DNA of 64,000 bases, taken from Rattus norvegicus (Eukaryota; Chordata; Mammalia; Rodentia; Muridae). The stretch covers positions 11,047,001 to 11,111,000 of the forward strand of contig NC_086023.1 in assembly GCF_036323735.1 (NCBI RefSeq), in the 5' to 3' direction. Below are positions 46,891-58,621 of this stretch, piece by piece. The first letter of the stretch is position 1, and every line of letters begins with the position of its first letter. Below the pieces are notes generated by a model. It worked only from the letters and a program-made list of their open reading frames with translations, had not been told where the DNA came from and searched no databases. The position numbers and the translations under genes were made by a program.

Positions 46891-47139
46891 ATCAGCCAGG
46901 GGCAAAGCACAGAAGTCAGTAGCTATGTTACTTATAGATTCTTCAAGTTTTTGTACTGAAAGTCCTCTCAGAACTCTATTTGCAGAAAGATGATGTGATT
47001 TGTTTGTGTTTTGACTTAAGTGACTTTTCGAAACACTATAGGTATAAATTTCTCTTGTAGGATACTTCGTATATATTTGTTTTATATAGAACAGTAGTAA
47101 CATCCAGTATGTTGCAGAAAACATACTGATTTAGACTCT

Positions 47140-47255
47140 CAACTGTGGGAAGCCGGTGTGAAGTCAGGTGCTTGTATCTTAGCTCCTGGGAGCTGAGGCA
47201 GGAGGCTGCCAGGTCCTAGGCCAGTTTGAGCTACACAGGCAAGTCTGTCACTGTC
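47140..47255 (+). mobile_element. B1/B4-like SINE, diverged
   Basis: gtgaagtcaggtgcttgtat, ctgggagctgaggcaggagg, gccagtttgagctacacagg in forward order. Confidence 0.55.
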
Positions 47256-47539
47256 ACTTTCCAGTCAGAACTACAACACTTCAGAGTTTCTGTTTCATGC
47301 TCTGTAAACTGAACATATTGGGGAGTTGGTCCTGTGTTAGGATCATAGGTTCCTTTGTTCGTTTGCTTATTCTTGGGCATCAGAAAAATGGAACAGGAGA
47401 GATTTCAACTGAGTTCCATGCTGACTCAAACTGCTCCCAGTCCCTGTCCCCGTGTGGACTGTTGATCTCATAAACTAGTGCTTCCGGGAGTGTGTTTGCA
47501 TTCTCAGTAGCAGAACGGGGGAATTGAAGAAAGCTATGG

Positions 47540-47700
47540 AGCTGGGTGGCAGTGGTGGCGGCAGCACAGACATTTAATCTCAGCATTCGGGAGGCAGAGG
47601 CAGATGAACCTCTATGAGTTTGGAGCCGGCCTGTCTTACAGAGTGAGTTCCAGGACAGCCAGGGACACATAGAAAAACCCTGCCTTGAACAACAGACAAT
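47540..47700 (+). mobile_element. B1 SINE
   Basis: gctgggtggcagtggtggcg, cagcattcgggaggcagagg, gagtgagttccaggacagcc, catagaaaaaccctgccttg. Confidence 0.85.
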
Positions 47701-48096
47701 CAAACTAACGAACATACATGGATATATACTTTCCTTTCTATCATACTGATCAGAACTTAAAAACTCATCGAGTTGTAAGGGAGGCTGGGAGATAGAGCTA
47801 GCATTGCAGGTGAGCATAAGTCAAGCTACTCCTCCATAAGGAGTCTAGTGCCATACTCAGCCTAGTCCTGTTTTTGTGAGCCAAACTTTACAAGAATGTA
47901 GTTATGCCCCTGTGTACACATGCCCATCAGTGCTTTAGTTCTACAGCTGCTGAGGTAGATAGCCAAGTCCACACCTGGCTTCCTGAGTCCTGCTCTAGAA
48001 GAAAGAAGAGTAGTCATCAGAGATCTAGATATGATCTTTGTCATAACTTCTTTCCAAATTCTATGATTAAAAAAACAAACAAAAAACAAACAAGAG

Positions 48097-48325
48097 AGGA
48101 TGGAGAGATGCTCAGAAGTTAAGAACTCTGGCTGCTCTTCCAGAGGACCTGGGTGTGATTCTCGGTACCTACAGAGCAGCTCACATCTGTCTGTAACTCC
48201 AGTTGCAGAGGATCCAATGCCCTCTTCTGGCCTCTGAGGGCAACATAGTGTTTCTCAGATATGCATGTGGGCAATACCACTCCCAGGCATAATTTTTAAA
48301 AGAAAATATAAATAAGTAAATAATA
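48097..48325 (+). mobile_element. B2 SINE
   Basis: ggatggagagatgctcagaa, gctgctcttccagaggacct, gtaactccagttgcagagga, gccctcttctggcctctgag and an AT-rich tail. Confidence 0.88.
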
Positions 48326-48483
48326 TATGAACAATAAAAACCAATAGTCAACAAATCAAATAAATAACAAAATCCTGAGCCAGTTACCTGATAAAGGAAT
48401 GATTTTTACAAAGGTCTAACATTAAAGATGAGGCTCTGGCTTGTCTGCCCCAAAACTAAGGATAGACAAGGTCAGAGCAATAA

Positions 48484-48712
48484 TGGAACCAAGGAGAAGA
48501 GAAGAGGAAAGAGAAGAGGAGAGGAGAAGAGAGGAGAGGAGAGGAGAGGAGAGAAGAGGAGAGAAGAGGAGAGGAGAGGAAAGAAGGGAAGGGAAGAGAA
48601 GGGAAGGAAAGGGAAGGGAAGGGAAGGAAAGAGAAGGGAAATGGAGGGGAGGAGAGGGGAGAGGAGGAGAGAGGACAGGGGAGGAGAGAGAGAAAGGGGA
48701 GAAGAGAAGGCC
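48484..48712 (+). repeat. (GGAGA/GGGAA)n polypurine tract
   Basis: About 225 bp of near-pure A and G with shifting pentamer units. It gives Arg/Glu/Lys or Ser/Leu/Pro false frames. Confidence 0.93.
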
Positions 48713-48999
48713 ATCAGCTGAGAAATGGCAGACGGGTTCTGATACTTTCTGTTCAATGGCTACTCTCTGTAAGACTGACGAATTCATTAAGACCTGCAAG
48801 CTATGTTCTCACGTGGTTATGGATGGATGCTCAGACCATGGGGTTTCTAGAATACGTCTTTGTTCCGAATCAGCTTTGTTATTAGAAACCTTAGAGTGAA
48901 GCTTCCATTATCTGGTGCAATTATGCAGGGCAAACAAACTACAGTTCAATGGATACCCATCGGGTCTGGTTTTTCCCCTTCTGTTTCTGCCTTGCCTAG

Positions 49000-49066
49000 T
49001 CTTTTCTTTTCTTTCTTTCTTCCTTTCTTTCTTCCTTTCTTCCTTCCTTCCTTCCTTCCTTTCTTC

Positions 49067-49109
<43 letters not shown>

Positions 49110-49140
49110 TCCTCCTTCCTTTCTTTCTTTCTTTTTTTTC
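49000..49140. repeat. (CTTT)n pyrimidine tract
   Basis: TTTC and TTCC units, about 140 bp, opposite strand bias to the tract 290 bp upstream. Confidence 0.95.
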
Positions 49141-49185
49141 TTATGTGTTCTGGTTTCATTAGAGCAAAGAAAGATGAGTGATTTT

Positions 49186-49311
49186 TGAGGTTCCTTTTAC
49201 TTTTTTTTTGTTTTTTGCTTTTTCCAGAGCTGAGGACCGAACTCAGGGCCTTGAGCTTGCTAGGCAAGCGCTCTACCACTGAGCTAAATCCCCAGCCCCT
49301 GAGGTTCCTTT
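49186..49311 (-). mobile_element. ID element, reverse, with target-site duplication
   Basis: Reverse ID SINE: T-rich start, gagctgaggaccgaactcag, gcttgctaggcaagcgctct, accactgagctaaatcccca. The flank tgaggttccttt is at 49186-49197 and 49300-49311. Confidence 0.92.
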
Positions 49312-49419
49312 CAGTTATGAATTTTTCTGAGTTGCGGCACCTCTGGGTTCTGTTCAGGGATAGGTAAGATGGAGGTCTAAGTGGGGCGTGACTTAATCCT
49401 CATGAGAATTACTCTCCCC

Positions 49420-49700
49420 TTCCTCCTTTGCTTTGGCTGGGATGACCCTTTGTCAGTAGGACTTCAGCCTGTTAAGTGTGCCTCTGCTCTCCACACACTC
49501 ATTTCTCTTCCTGGGCTGAGAATCAATTTCACTGAGTTCCTTTCTCCTTCTACCATCTGGGACAATCTACTTAGTTATTAACTTATTACTTTGCCACATT
49601 AGACTGTAAAATCAGTATGGGCGAGAATTCGTGCTAGATCTATTCACCATGCATCTCCAGTTTAGAATAGTGCACAGTTGGTGTTCAAGAAAGGGTTTCT
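49420..49700 (+). mobile_element. L2 LINE 3' end relic
   Basis: Phrases in L2 order: gcctctgctctccacacact, cactgagttcctttctcctt, agactgtaaaatcagtatgg, then gaatagtgcacagttggtgttcaa-type ending. Diverged but collinear. Confidence 0.5.
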
Positions 49701-50159
49701 AGTAAACATTTAAATAGCAAACAATTTATTAAGTTTATGAAGTGACTAAATTAAAAGTTATAATATTGCAAGTTCTCTAAAAGTTCACTTAACAATATTC
49801 CTGCAAATAATGCACAAATAATGTTTTCGTAAAGCTCTGCTTTAGTTTAGAGATTAGAGACACACTGTGCTGAAGGAGATGTATGGAGGCCATAGCTAGC
49901 CGGCTAAGGACACCTTCCCCCTAAGACCAGACAGTGACAAATATATCTGCATTTGCTACCTTATTCTGCTAGGGATTCTTGTCAGGTCATGGGGAAGGAA
50001 AAGGAAATAAAGACCATTCAGGTTGGGAATGAAGAAGGAAAAGGACCTCTGTTTACAGGTTTCATGCTTTTTTAATGGAGAAAATCCCAAGGCATCCATT
50101 AGCAAAGCTACTCTTACTGTGCTTCTAAGTAGGGTAGCAAGACAGAGGAGAAAGAGATC

Positions 50160-50728
50160 CTAAAACAAACACCAGCAGGAGTGAAGTTCTTAGGAATAGT
50201 GCTCAACAAATGTATGCAAAGCTTGCATTTTGAAAGTATAGAATATTAAGAAAGCATTCGTCGGAGAAAGGATGTCACCTGGGCAGAGCTGAAAAAGATT
50301 TTCTTGCCAAACGGAAACTGACCATAGTTACAACACACCAGATTCTGGAAGTTAGGAGGTAGAATTTGTGTTCTCGCCACAGAACACATGTCACACACTG
50401 TATGTTATTTGGCTTAATTTAGCCATTGAACAGCATATGCATATTTTGAGACAAGATGCTATATATAGCAAATGTATACAACTTAGTAATCTAGACAATT
50501 AATGACTGTTTAAAAGTTAAAAAGAGTACATCGCAGGAGAAATCCACTTTATACTCAAAGACTGAAGGACTTGGTATTGTTTAGGTGTTAATACTCCTCA
50601 AAGTGACCTCTAGATTCAGTGCAGACCCCATCAAAACTTCCTAATCATCAAAATGGTATGGTACTGGCTTAAAGAAGACAGAAATAGTAAGGAATAGAAT
50701 TGAGAACCCGAAACAAATTTACACACAT
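50160..50728 (+). pseudogene. Ancient L1 ORF2 remnant, 5' segment
   Basis: Decayed reverse-transcriptase region of L1 ORF2: caggagtgaagttcttagga, gcagaccccatcaaaacttc, gtatggtactggcttaaaga, gaatagaattgagaacccg. Frameshifts and stops break it throughout. It continues at 51310 after inserted sequence. Confidence 0.65.
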
Positions 50729-50908
50729 GATCAATAGACCATGTGTTGTGTGTTCACCATGTGTGTTCATGTGTGTGGGTTCACATGCATATACATTGCC
50801 TGTTGGCTGGAAGTTGGTTTTTCTGTGTGTCCACCTTGATCATTCTCCACTTTGTTTACTAAGGGTCTCTCACTGGACCTAGAGCTTGAGGATTGGACAG
50901 TCTGGTTT

Positions 50909-51100
50909 GAGAGGCTCTCAACTTTCGTAATGCTGCAACCCTTTAATACAGTTCCTTGTGTCACGGTGAGCCCCAACACACAATTATTATCATTGCTACT
51001 ACAGAATTACAATTTTGCTACTGTTACGAATTGTAATGTAAATATATTTTGGAGCTAAAGGTGTGCCAGAAGGGTCACGACCCACAGGTTGAGAACCAGA
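50909..51100 (+). mobile_element. hAT-Charlie MITE, URR1-like
   Basis: Opens gaggctctcaactttcgtaa and closes cacaggttgagaacca, so its ends are inverted repeats of the tggttctcaacct type. Inside are atgctgcaaccctttaatac and gtcacgacccacag, as in rodent URR1. No transposase. Confidence 0.7.
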
Positions 51101-51103
51101 TGT

Positions 51104-51252
51104 CACCTTCCCCTGGAGATCCCATGTCTCCTGAGGGACTAGAGGAGGGCTGCCATGCCTGTCTACCCAATATATGGAGGTGGGGGAATCTGAACTCCAG
51201 CCCTTAGTTTTGTGTGACAAGTAATTTATCCACTGAACTATTTGCTCAACCA
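51104..51252 (-). mobile_element. B3-like SINE remnant
   Basis: gtggggga-type text then atctgaactccagcccttag and ccactgaactatttgctcaa in reverse order. Diverged. Confidence 0.4.
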
Positions 51253-51309
51253 TGATGTAGGTGATCAGGGCACCAACAATATTCAATGGAAAAAGTGAAT
51301 AGCTTTTTT

Positions 51310-52210
51310 TTTTTCTTTTACAACCGAATCTGGAACAAGCAGGTAGCTTAATGGGAAAGAATTAAATTTACCCCCATATCATATTAAATAAATACAAGAT
51401 GGCTCAAAGTATAACATAAAAGGCTTATAATATTCCTAGAAATAAGCATGCACACAAATCACTTGGGTCTTAGGCTAAGCAGTCTAGGCCATGGGGGGCG
51501 GGGGACAAAGAAACTGGGTTTTATTAGTGTTAAGAACTTTTGTATCAAAGGGCACCATCAAGAAATTAAAAACAGATGCCACATAGGGCCAGGGAAATAT
51601 TTTTAAAACGTCTATCAGCTGTGTTTACAATAATTCAAAACTTCCAGAAAAATAAGGCAACTTTAGGAAATGAGGAGAAGCTATGAATAGACATTTGTCC
51701 AGAGAATGGCCAAGGGCACCAATGACCAAAACAAGCCCAGGGACAGACACCTGATCCAGTTAGTTACCAGAGAAACAGACCAAAGCCACAGTGAGTTACT
51801 ATGAGATCCTATAGCACACCTGTGTGTTGGGCTACATCAAATATTACCATCTAGAACTGTTGGTACAAATGTGGAAGGCACTGTTGGCAGGCGCGTCAAG
51901 AGATCTAGCCCTCTGGAAAACAACGGTTCAATGCATCTTCAAACACATGACCTGGAAACTCCGTTTCTAGGCCTGCTTCCAAAGGAATGAAGCTTACCGC
52001 CACATTAAACAAGATACATATGTGAACTCTCGCAACAGTGTTATTCATAATACCCCCAGTGTGGACATAGCCACAGGAGTCCGTCATGTGATGTGAGAAT
52101 AAAGAGCAAGGTACGAACAGACTGCTTGGCCCCAAGGAGAAATGAAGAACAAAGCCCTGAAAACCAGCAAAGTGGCAGGACACTGGAGTGGACGGGACAG
52201 TTGATGGAGT
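51310..52210 (+). pseudogene. Ancient L1 ORF2 remnant, 3' segment
   Basis: Continuation of the 50160 copy: aagaaattaaaaacagatgc-type text, gtgagttactatgagatcct, ctagaactgttggtacaaat, ctggaaaacaacggttcaat, gtgttattcataataccccc. These are collinear with the ORF2 C-terminal coding region, but riddled with stops. Confidence 0.6.
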
Positions 52211-52261
52211 GACATGAAAATGTTACAAAATGGTGGCGTTGCATCTCTGGGGTGTATTGTG

Positions 52262-52420
52262 CATGCGCCGGGCTGGGGACTGTGTAGCTGGAGCTCAGTG
52301 GTCAAGAGCTGGCCTAGCATGTGTGAGGCCTTGTGTTCAAGTCCCACCATCCCCATGTGGAACTGCATGTTCCATAGGCAAATCTATAGTGTGCTAAATT
52401 GTCTTAAAAAAAAAAAACGA
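52262..52420 (+). mobile_element. ID/B4-like SINE remnant
   Basis: gagctcagtggtcaagagct, ggcctagcatgtgtgaggcc, ttgtgttcaagtcccaccat, then an A run at 52407-52418. Confidence 0.55.
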
Positions 52421-52424
52421 GGAG

Positions 52425-52690
52425 TTGGAGAGATGGTTTGGCAACTGCACTGGCTGCTCTTGCAGAAGATCCAGGTTTGTGTCCCAGCACCTGTATGGTG
52501 GCTCACGTCTGCTTGTAACGCCACTGACCACCGAGGACAATGCCCCACATGTGCAATAACTTGCTTAAGACTCCTCCCTACTGTTTCCTGAAGCCAGGGG
52601 GTAAAGGGAAGTAAATAGGCAGACAGAATATATCTGAAGGCAAAACGTTCATACACATAAAGTAAAAGATAGTAAAAAAAAAGAAAGAAA
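52425..52690 (+). mobile_element. B2 SINE
   Basis: gaggagttggagagatggtt, ggcaactgcactggctgctc, gtcccagcacctgtatggtg, then A-rich tail with aaagaaagaaa. Confidence 0.8.
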
Positions 52691-53965
52691 AATTAAAATA
52701 CATTCAATTAGTAATCACTAATTGAGACTTTAGCCCAAAATGACAACTCTGGTCTCCCACATGGATCCGACAGATTAAATACAATAATATATTTTTGAAC
52801 AAAAAATATTTTTATTAGTCTTTGTGAGAGATGGGGCATTTAAGTGGGCGTGGTTTAGGTGTGTCAACTTTTTTTTTAAACCTCCACTCTGCTGCCCTTG
52901 ATGGGCAGAGTTTGAGGACTCTGGTCCTCCGGGGAGAAGGAAGGCTTTGTCAGGTCTTTCAGCTGAGCTCCTGGTGGGCGGGGAGGTGGTCAGTTTTCTG
53001 GAAGAGAAAGCTCTGAGAGACACAGGACTTGGACAAACACGGATGTGGAGAACGGCGGGAAATTGCTGACCGAAAGTAGATCTTGCCTGAAGAGCCTCCA
53101 CAGAGAGCTTTCCATTTGGCACAGGCCCAAACCTGTGCCCTGAACAGGAACTGAGTGCGATAACCTGATGCTAATGTCTTTGCTTGCAGCTTAGTTTTGA
53201 TGACTGAAAACGTTATTGAGCTCCCATTACTGTCTGTGAAATTTCCTCTACAAAAGGCCCAGGTCAGCCCCCACCTCTGCGGTCATTCGCTGAAGGTTCA
53301 TTCCCTCCCGTTTCCCAGAGCCAGAGATGAAGGAGATACCTAAGCGTTTTCCCATTGCAAGTGCAGCTGCTCTGTGGTTTCACTGCACGGATGCAGAAAG
53401 CTGCTCTAGCTGCGTAAGGTATAGAAGGTCAAACCGTATTTATTCAGTTTGATTTTGGAGTCCCTATCACGACACATGTGACACCATGTGACACCATGTG
53501 ACACAGCTGAGCATGCAAACCCTTGTGACGTTTCAGCTGAATTTGTCAACTCTGCAGTGAAAACAGGGTTCCTTTCTCTCGGAATGTTCCTCCGTGTCAC
53601 CTCTCCTCCGGTGTCTAAGTCTTTGAGTCCCTGAGATTAGGCTTCTCATATTTCTCTCCTACGGTGCAGTCTTAGCATGGCCGAAATGTGTGATGGGTAA
53701 TGAGATCTGTTGGGCCTACGAGGAGTAACGTATGAGCTGCCTACAGGAATCTTCAACCTGAAGGCAGTGCGGAGCCGAGCTTTCTGAGCCTTTTTAAATC
53801 ATTCCAGCGAGGCCATGCCAGAATTCAAGAGCCTTCTCTGTCGCTTTGATTGGGTGGTCCTGTTTGAGTCATGCAGTAGCTGTCATAGCAGAAAATGGAG
53901 GCCCATGAAGACTCCTTCAAACGCTGTCTTCTCAGACTGGAGATCAAGACGGGAAACTAAGTCAG

Positions 53966-54015
53966 CCACACACACACACACACACACACGCACGCACGCA
54001 CACACACGCACACAG
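53966..54015. repeat. (CA)n/(CGCA)n microsatellite
   Basis: About 11 CA units then GCAC units, so the tract keeps CpG steps. Confidence 0.95.
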
Positions 54016-54534
54016 CCTCTCTTTGTCTGAGGTCCAAAGAGGTTTGAGGTCATATCATGGAATATGAGGTATGCAAAGCAATGTTTTGTTCTCTGTCTTC
54101 AAACAGCCACAGGATTCTCAGGGAAGGATTCCGTCAAGCAATTCAGATGCTACATGTGCTGAATTGCCTTTGAAGGGGCTCCTGAAAATTTTCCCAACAG
54201 TGAGGGAAAGACATTAAAAAAATGAGAGGTACCACTATTATTTGTAGTCTGATGTGCAGTCTGGGCGAAGATGAACTTACCGTGTCCTTTATCCTTGGGT
54301 CTTTAGTTCTACTCTGATGGTAGGGGTACCTACTCTCTGAAAGAAGAGGCTTGCAAGAGATGATAGGATAATTCATCCCGGCAAGAGAAAGGAGCATCAC
54401 AGAGTCGGGAGTACGGGCTTTTATAGAGCTAACTTAGCCCAGTTGTCTGCTTTGCCACAGGCAGGTGTGGCATGGAGACAACACCCTGCCCTTCCCATCT
54501 AAGAGACCGTGGGTGATGGGGTACTTGATGCATT

Positions 54535-54860
54535 GCTTGCTTTCCGGTTGCTGTGCTAAAACACTTCAAGCAAAGCTTACGGAAGAGCGAGTTTATTTTG
54601 GCTTATCATTCCAAGGGGATGAGTCCATGGTGTCAGAGTGTAACCATGGCAACAAGCACCAAGGACTTGTGGTAGGGGCATGTGGCAGAGAGGGCACAGG
54701 GACCGGTGTGAGGCTCTCAACTCTCAGTGCTCGCCTCTGGTGACATACTTCCTCCCACGCACTACACCTCCTACACCCCAAAGAGCACCGCCAACCGGAG
54801 ATCCCGCGTCAGATGCCTCAGACTGTGGGGGACGTCTCATTCAAACTGCGTAGATCCCTG
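54535..54860 (+). mobile_element. Dispersed rodent repeat, diverged copy of the 2752 type
   Basis: ttccggttgctgtgctaaaa, gagcgagtttattttggctt, gtgacatacttcctcccacg and a final gtctcattcaaactgcg follow the same order as the 2752 repeat. Confidence 0.55.
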
Positions 54861-55018
54861 TGGGGAGGAAGAAATGCTTCTAGACAAGCTAAGCCCTAAA
54901 CGTGAGGGCTTTGTGCTTTTTATAAGAGCCGCTCTAATTCTAGACTGTTAAATTCATAAAGCTGAGAGGGAAATGAATCGCTGTGGGAAAAGGCAGCTAT
55001 TGTAATACCCAACAGGTT

Positions 55019-55022
55019 GTGC

Positions 55023-55082
<60 letters not shown>

Positions 55083-55090
55083 TGTGTCCT
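55019..55090. repeat. (GT)n microsatellite
   Basis: Starts gtgcgtgcgt, then about 30 GT units with one GG. Confidence 0.97.
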
Positions 55091-55167
55091 GCTGGAAAGA
55101 CAGAAATAGACACAGAGGCCAGGGGCAAGCAAGTCAGGGCTAGCACCAGGTGCTATAAAAGCCCATC

Positions 55168-55352
55168 ATTTTTTTTTTTAAGATTTATTTCATGTATGTG
55201 AGTACATGGTCGCTGTCTTCAGACACACCAGAAGGGGGCATCTGATCTCATTACAGATGATTGTGAGCCACCACGAGTTGCTGGGAATTGAACTAAGTGC
55301 CTCTGAAAGAGCAGCCAGTGCTCTTAACCACTGAGCCATCTCTCTAGCCGCT
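55168..55352 (-). mobile_element. B2 SINE
   Basis: ttaagatttatttcatgtat, accagaagggggcatctgat, gctgggaattgaactaagtg, ccactgagccatctctctag in reverse order. ccatcatt occurs on both sides (near 55163 and 55367), a possible short duplication. Confidence 0.88.
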
Positions 55353-56073
55353 GAGTCCATCATTCTTAATACTAACAACAGTGACAGTGCATTGAAGGTC
55401 TCTGCATCTGGGACATTCTTAGTGATGAGTGTTGGCCTCCTTTTCTCTCCCTGCCCTTCAGTTTCTGAGATGCTAAGCATGCTGTCAGTCAGTTTAGACA
55501 TACATCTTACGTCTGTTTACAACACAGGCAATGCCTCAAAGTGGGGACAAGAGAAAAAGTTCATCTTGTTCCTAAAATACCTGATGATTAACTAACCACC
55601 ATTCTTCACAAAAGGGTCAGCAAGATCGTAACCTGAGGAGAATCTTCAAGGTCTCTTTGTGGATACGTCTGAGGGAAAAAGGAAGCAGGACAATTAATAC
55701 ATCAGTTTCCTAAGAAAAACGAGAATCCCAAGATTTCCACCTAAAGATGGCAGAGAATTTCTAGAACTCTTCTGCTGGAAGCAGAACCTTTTGCCAATAT
55801 TGAACACTTTAGTGAGTGCCTTATATTCAGGCTCTATTAATTTAATATAAATGTATCACTAAGTTTGTGAGTGTTACAGTTAAGAGCACACAATGGCTAA
55901 GTATCAAAGACTTATTTATTAAAGAACACATACAAGTTTATGTTGGGGCCGCATATAGGTTGTTTAAATTCAATCCTCCTTAAAATTCGCTGTTTTAATC
56001 CTAGGTTGTTTGTACAAATGTATCCAATTCATTAATATTAGGCATATCACAGAGATATTCAAAACAGTTAAAG

Positions 56074-56670
56074 TGATGATGATGATGGTGGTGGGGATGG
56101 TGGTGGTGTTGGTGGTGATGGTGATGATGATGATGGTGTTGGTGGTAGTGATGATGATGATGATGGTGGTGGTAGTGATGATGATGGTGGTGGTGATGAT
56201 GATGATGGTGGTGGTAGTGGTGATGATGATAATGGTGGTGGTGGTGATGATGATAATGGTGGTGGTGGTGATGATGGTGGTGGTGATGGTGATGATAATG
56301 GTGGTGGTGGTGGTGATGATGATAATGGTGGTGGTGGTGATGATGGTGGTGGTGATGGTGATGATGATAATGGTGGTGGTGGTGATGATGGTGGTGGTGA
56401 TGGTGATGATGATAATGGTGGTGGTGGTGATGATGGTGGTGGTGATGGTGATGATGATAATGGTGGTGGTGGTGATGATGATAATGGTGGTGGTGGTGAT
56501 GATGGTGGTGGTGATGGTGATGATGATAATGGTGTTGGTGGTAGTGATGATGGTGGTGGTGGTGGTGATGGTGATAATGGTGGTGGTGGTGGTGGTGTAG
56601 TGATAATGATGATGATGGTGGTGGTGGTAGTGATGATGATGGTGGTGGTGGTGGTGATGATGATGATGGG
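56074..56670 (+). repeat. (GAT/GGT)n trinucleotide array with 45-bp higher order
   Basis: About 600 bp of GAT, GGT and occasional AAT/GTT/AGT units. AAT marker units lie at 56324, 56369, 56414 and 56459, an exact 45-bp step, then 56483 and 56528, again 45 bp apart. Long His, Thr/Ile or Val/Met frames are repeat artefacts. Confidence 0.95.
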
Positions 56671-56880
56671 CCAGTGAAATGGTTGTATGGGCAAAGATGC
56701 TTGTCACCAAGGCTAAGGACCTGAGTTTGATCCTTGTAACCCATATAGTAGAAAGAGAGAAGCAACATCCACAAGTTGTCCTTAGACCTCCACATATACA
56801 CTGTGATGCTCATGCATGTGTGTGTGCATACATGCGCATATACACGTGTACACACACACACACACACACACACAAATACA
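56668..56880 (+). mobile_element. B3-type SINE ending in (AC)n
   Basis: gggccagtgaaatggttgta, gcaaagatgcttgtcaccaa, gacctgagtttgatccttgt, then a CA tail at 56846-56876. Confidence 0.75.
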
Positions 56881-56894
56881 ATAACATATCTTAA

Positions 56895-57065
56895 GAAATG
56901 GTGATGCTAGTGACAGCCAGTGTTTACTGAATGCGTATGGTGGGCAGACTCCGTTCTAACTTCTTCCAATGTCTTCCCTCACTGGCTTCTTACAAGTCTC
57001 ACCACTGTGCACAGGAGTCCTGGAAAGCTCAGAAACTTATCAAGAACACACTGCAGGTGGCAGGG
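56895..57065 (+). mobile_element. MIR SINE relic
   Basis: cagccagtgtttactgaatg, tgggcagactccgttctaac, caccactgtgcacaggagtc, gctcagaaacttatcaagaa follow the MIR order. Confidence 0.6.
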
Positions 57066-58621
57066 AAGGGTTTGTCTTCCTTGCACTTTTCAGGAGCCAG
57101 GAAATGACACGTCTTCCCTCACCAATCCGACCCTTAGGCCTTCGGGTCCTGGGCTATGAGCAAGTGGCGTTTCCATTCCGCCCCCGTCCATTTCGTCCTT
57201 TCCCCCTCTCCTCAGTAATGTCAGATGCATTCCTTGGTGTATACTGATGCATTCTCCCACATCCTGTGGTACCCTGAGTTTTAGGTATCATGGGCCCGGG
57301 GAGTGATTGGATCAGGAGATTAGGGACCACAGAATTGTCTCCTCGAGGGTTAGATGAGAGGTGGTGTCATCAGAGGATAAACCTGGGGCACTATGGGATA
57401 GGGTCTTGGCTCTTTCGGGTCTGGGGTCTCAGGAAGGGGAAGGGCGGTGCCAGGAAAGAACACGAAGACAGAGCTGGTAGCAGTAACTTCAGCCTGGAGG
57501 ACCCTCTTTTATATCCCCTTCATAAGGGAGTGGCACCATTAGAGACCAAGATGGTAGTGTGTTGGTGCTGGGGAAACTGGGCCATCAGCCCCAAGACAAT
57601 CCGGAGCCAGATCTACTTAGAAGTCGGTGGGACCATTCTCACACGTAATGTGACCACCTGCGTGTGCGTAATTAATGACTCGGCTGCTGGCTGAGCTCAA
57701 AGCCCGAGTTCAATCTGTTTTTAACACTGTTCGTCCCTGGCTTTGTCATTAACACTCATTCTCTTCAGAGGGCTTCCTCTTTTTCTCACTGTGCTCTCAG
57801 AGAACATCCCATCCCTCAGATTCAAGTGTAACTTTCAAATCTCTCAGCATGACTCTTTTGAGAGCTCACAGGCCCCAGTGTGAGGTTCTTCAGGCTCCTT
57901 ACACTCCGGGCTGTAGTGGAGATGGTGACACTGCTGTCTGTGCTGTCCGTACGTTGTCCTCCTATTCAGATCCCCATTCAGTGAGTGCCACACACTGGCT
58001 TTCCTTATGTAACTTACTGTGCTGTCAGTGTGGTGACTTCCTGCAGCTCACCGGGACCCTTGCAATTCACTTCTTCTGACCACTTCAGACTCACGTTATC
58101 CCTCCATCTACGCTACTGCCTATAATGCACTTCGGAATGCTCTTCATAAGGTGTAACTCTCATCTGAGCCAGCTCAGAAGTCTCCAGCGGCCTCTCCCTG
58201 CTCAGAGATGCAATCTGAGTTTCTTTCCCTGCCCTCTTACCCCTCCTCCTGCACCCTGGCACCTCCCATCATCGTACACTGAGCAGCCTGGGTATTTTGA
58301 AGCTCTGTGAACACCCGGTACCATGACCTCATGTCTTCACGTGCATTTCCTTTGTTCAGCATGGTCTCTGTGCCGGGCCGTTCGATACATTCTTCCTCGT
58401 CCATTGAATGTCAGCTGAAAATAGCCACTGTGAGATCTCTTCCAGGGAGCACTCAGCTTCCCCTTTCCCCGTGTTTTTCCAGCAACTTATAGGATTGTTT
58501 TATTGAAATTCTCTGCTAGCTTGTATGTCTGTCTTTTAGTTTGTAAGGTACACAGGGTGGGGGGGGGGCAGGTATTCTATGTTTTTCCTCCTTCTCCTTC
58601 TCTTCCTCCTCTTGCTCCTTC

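Noticed and set aside
48422..48899. Arg/Glu-rich frame of about 150 residues and its Ser/Leu/Pro reverse
   Set aside because: Product of the polypurine tract at 48484-48712.
53473..53506. Three close copies of catgtgacac
   Set aside because: Too short to separate from chance slippage and without context to suggest function.
55970..56873. Poly-His, Thr/Ile and Ser/Pro frames of up to 290 residues
   Set aside because: They are translations of the trinucleotide array at 56074-56670 in different frames.
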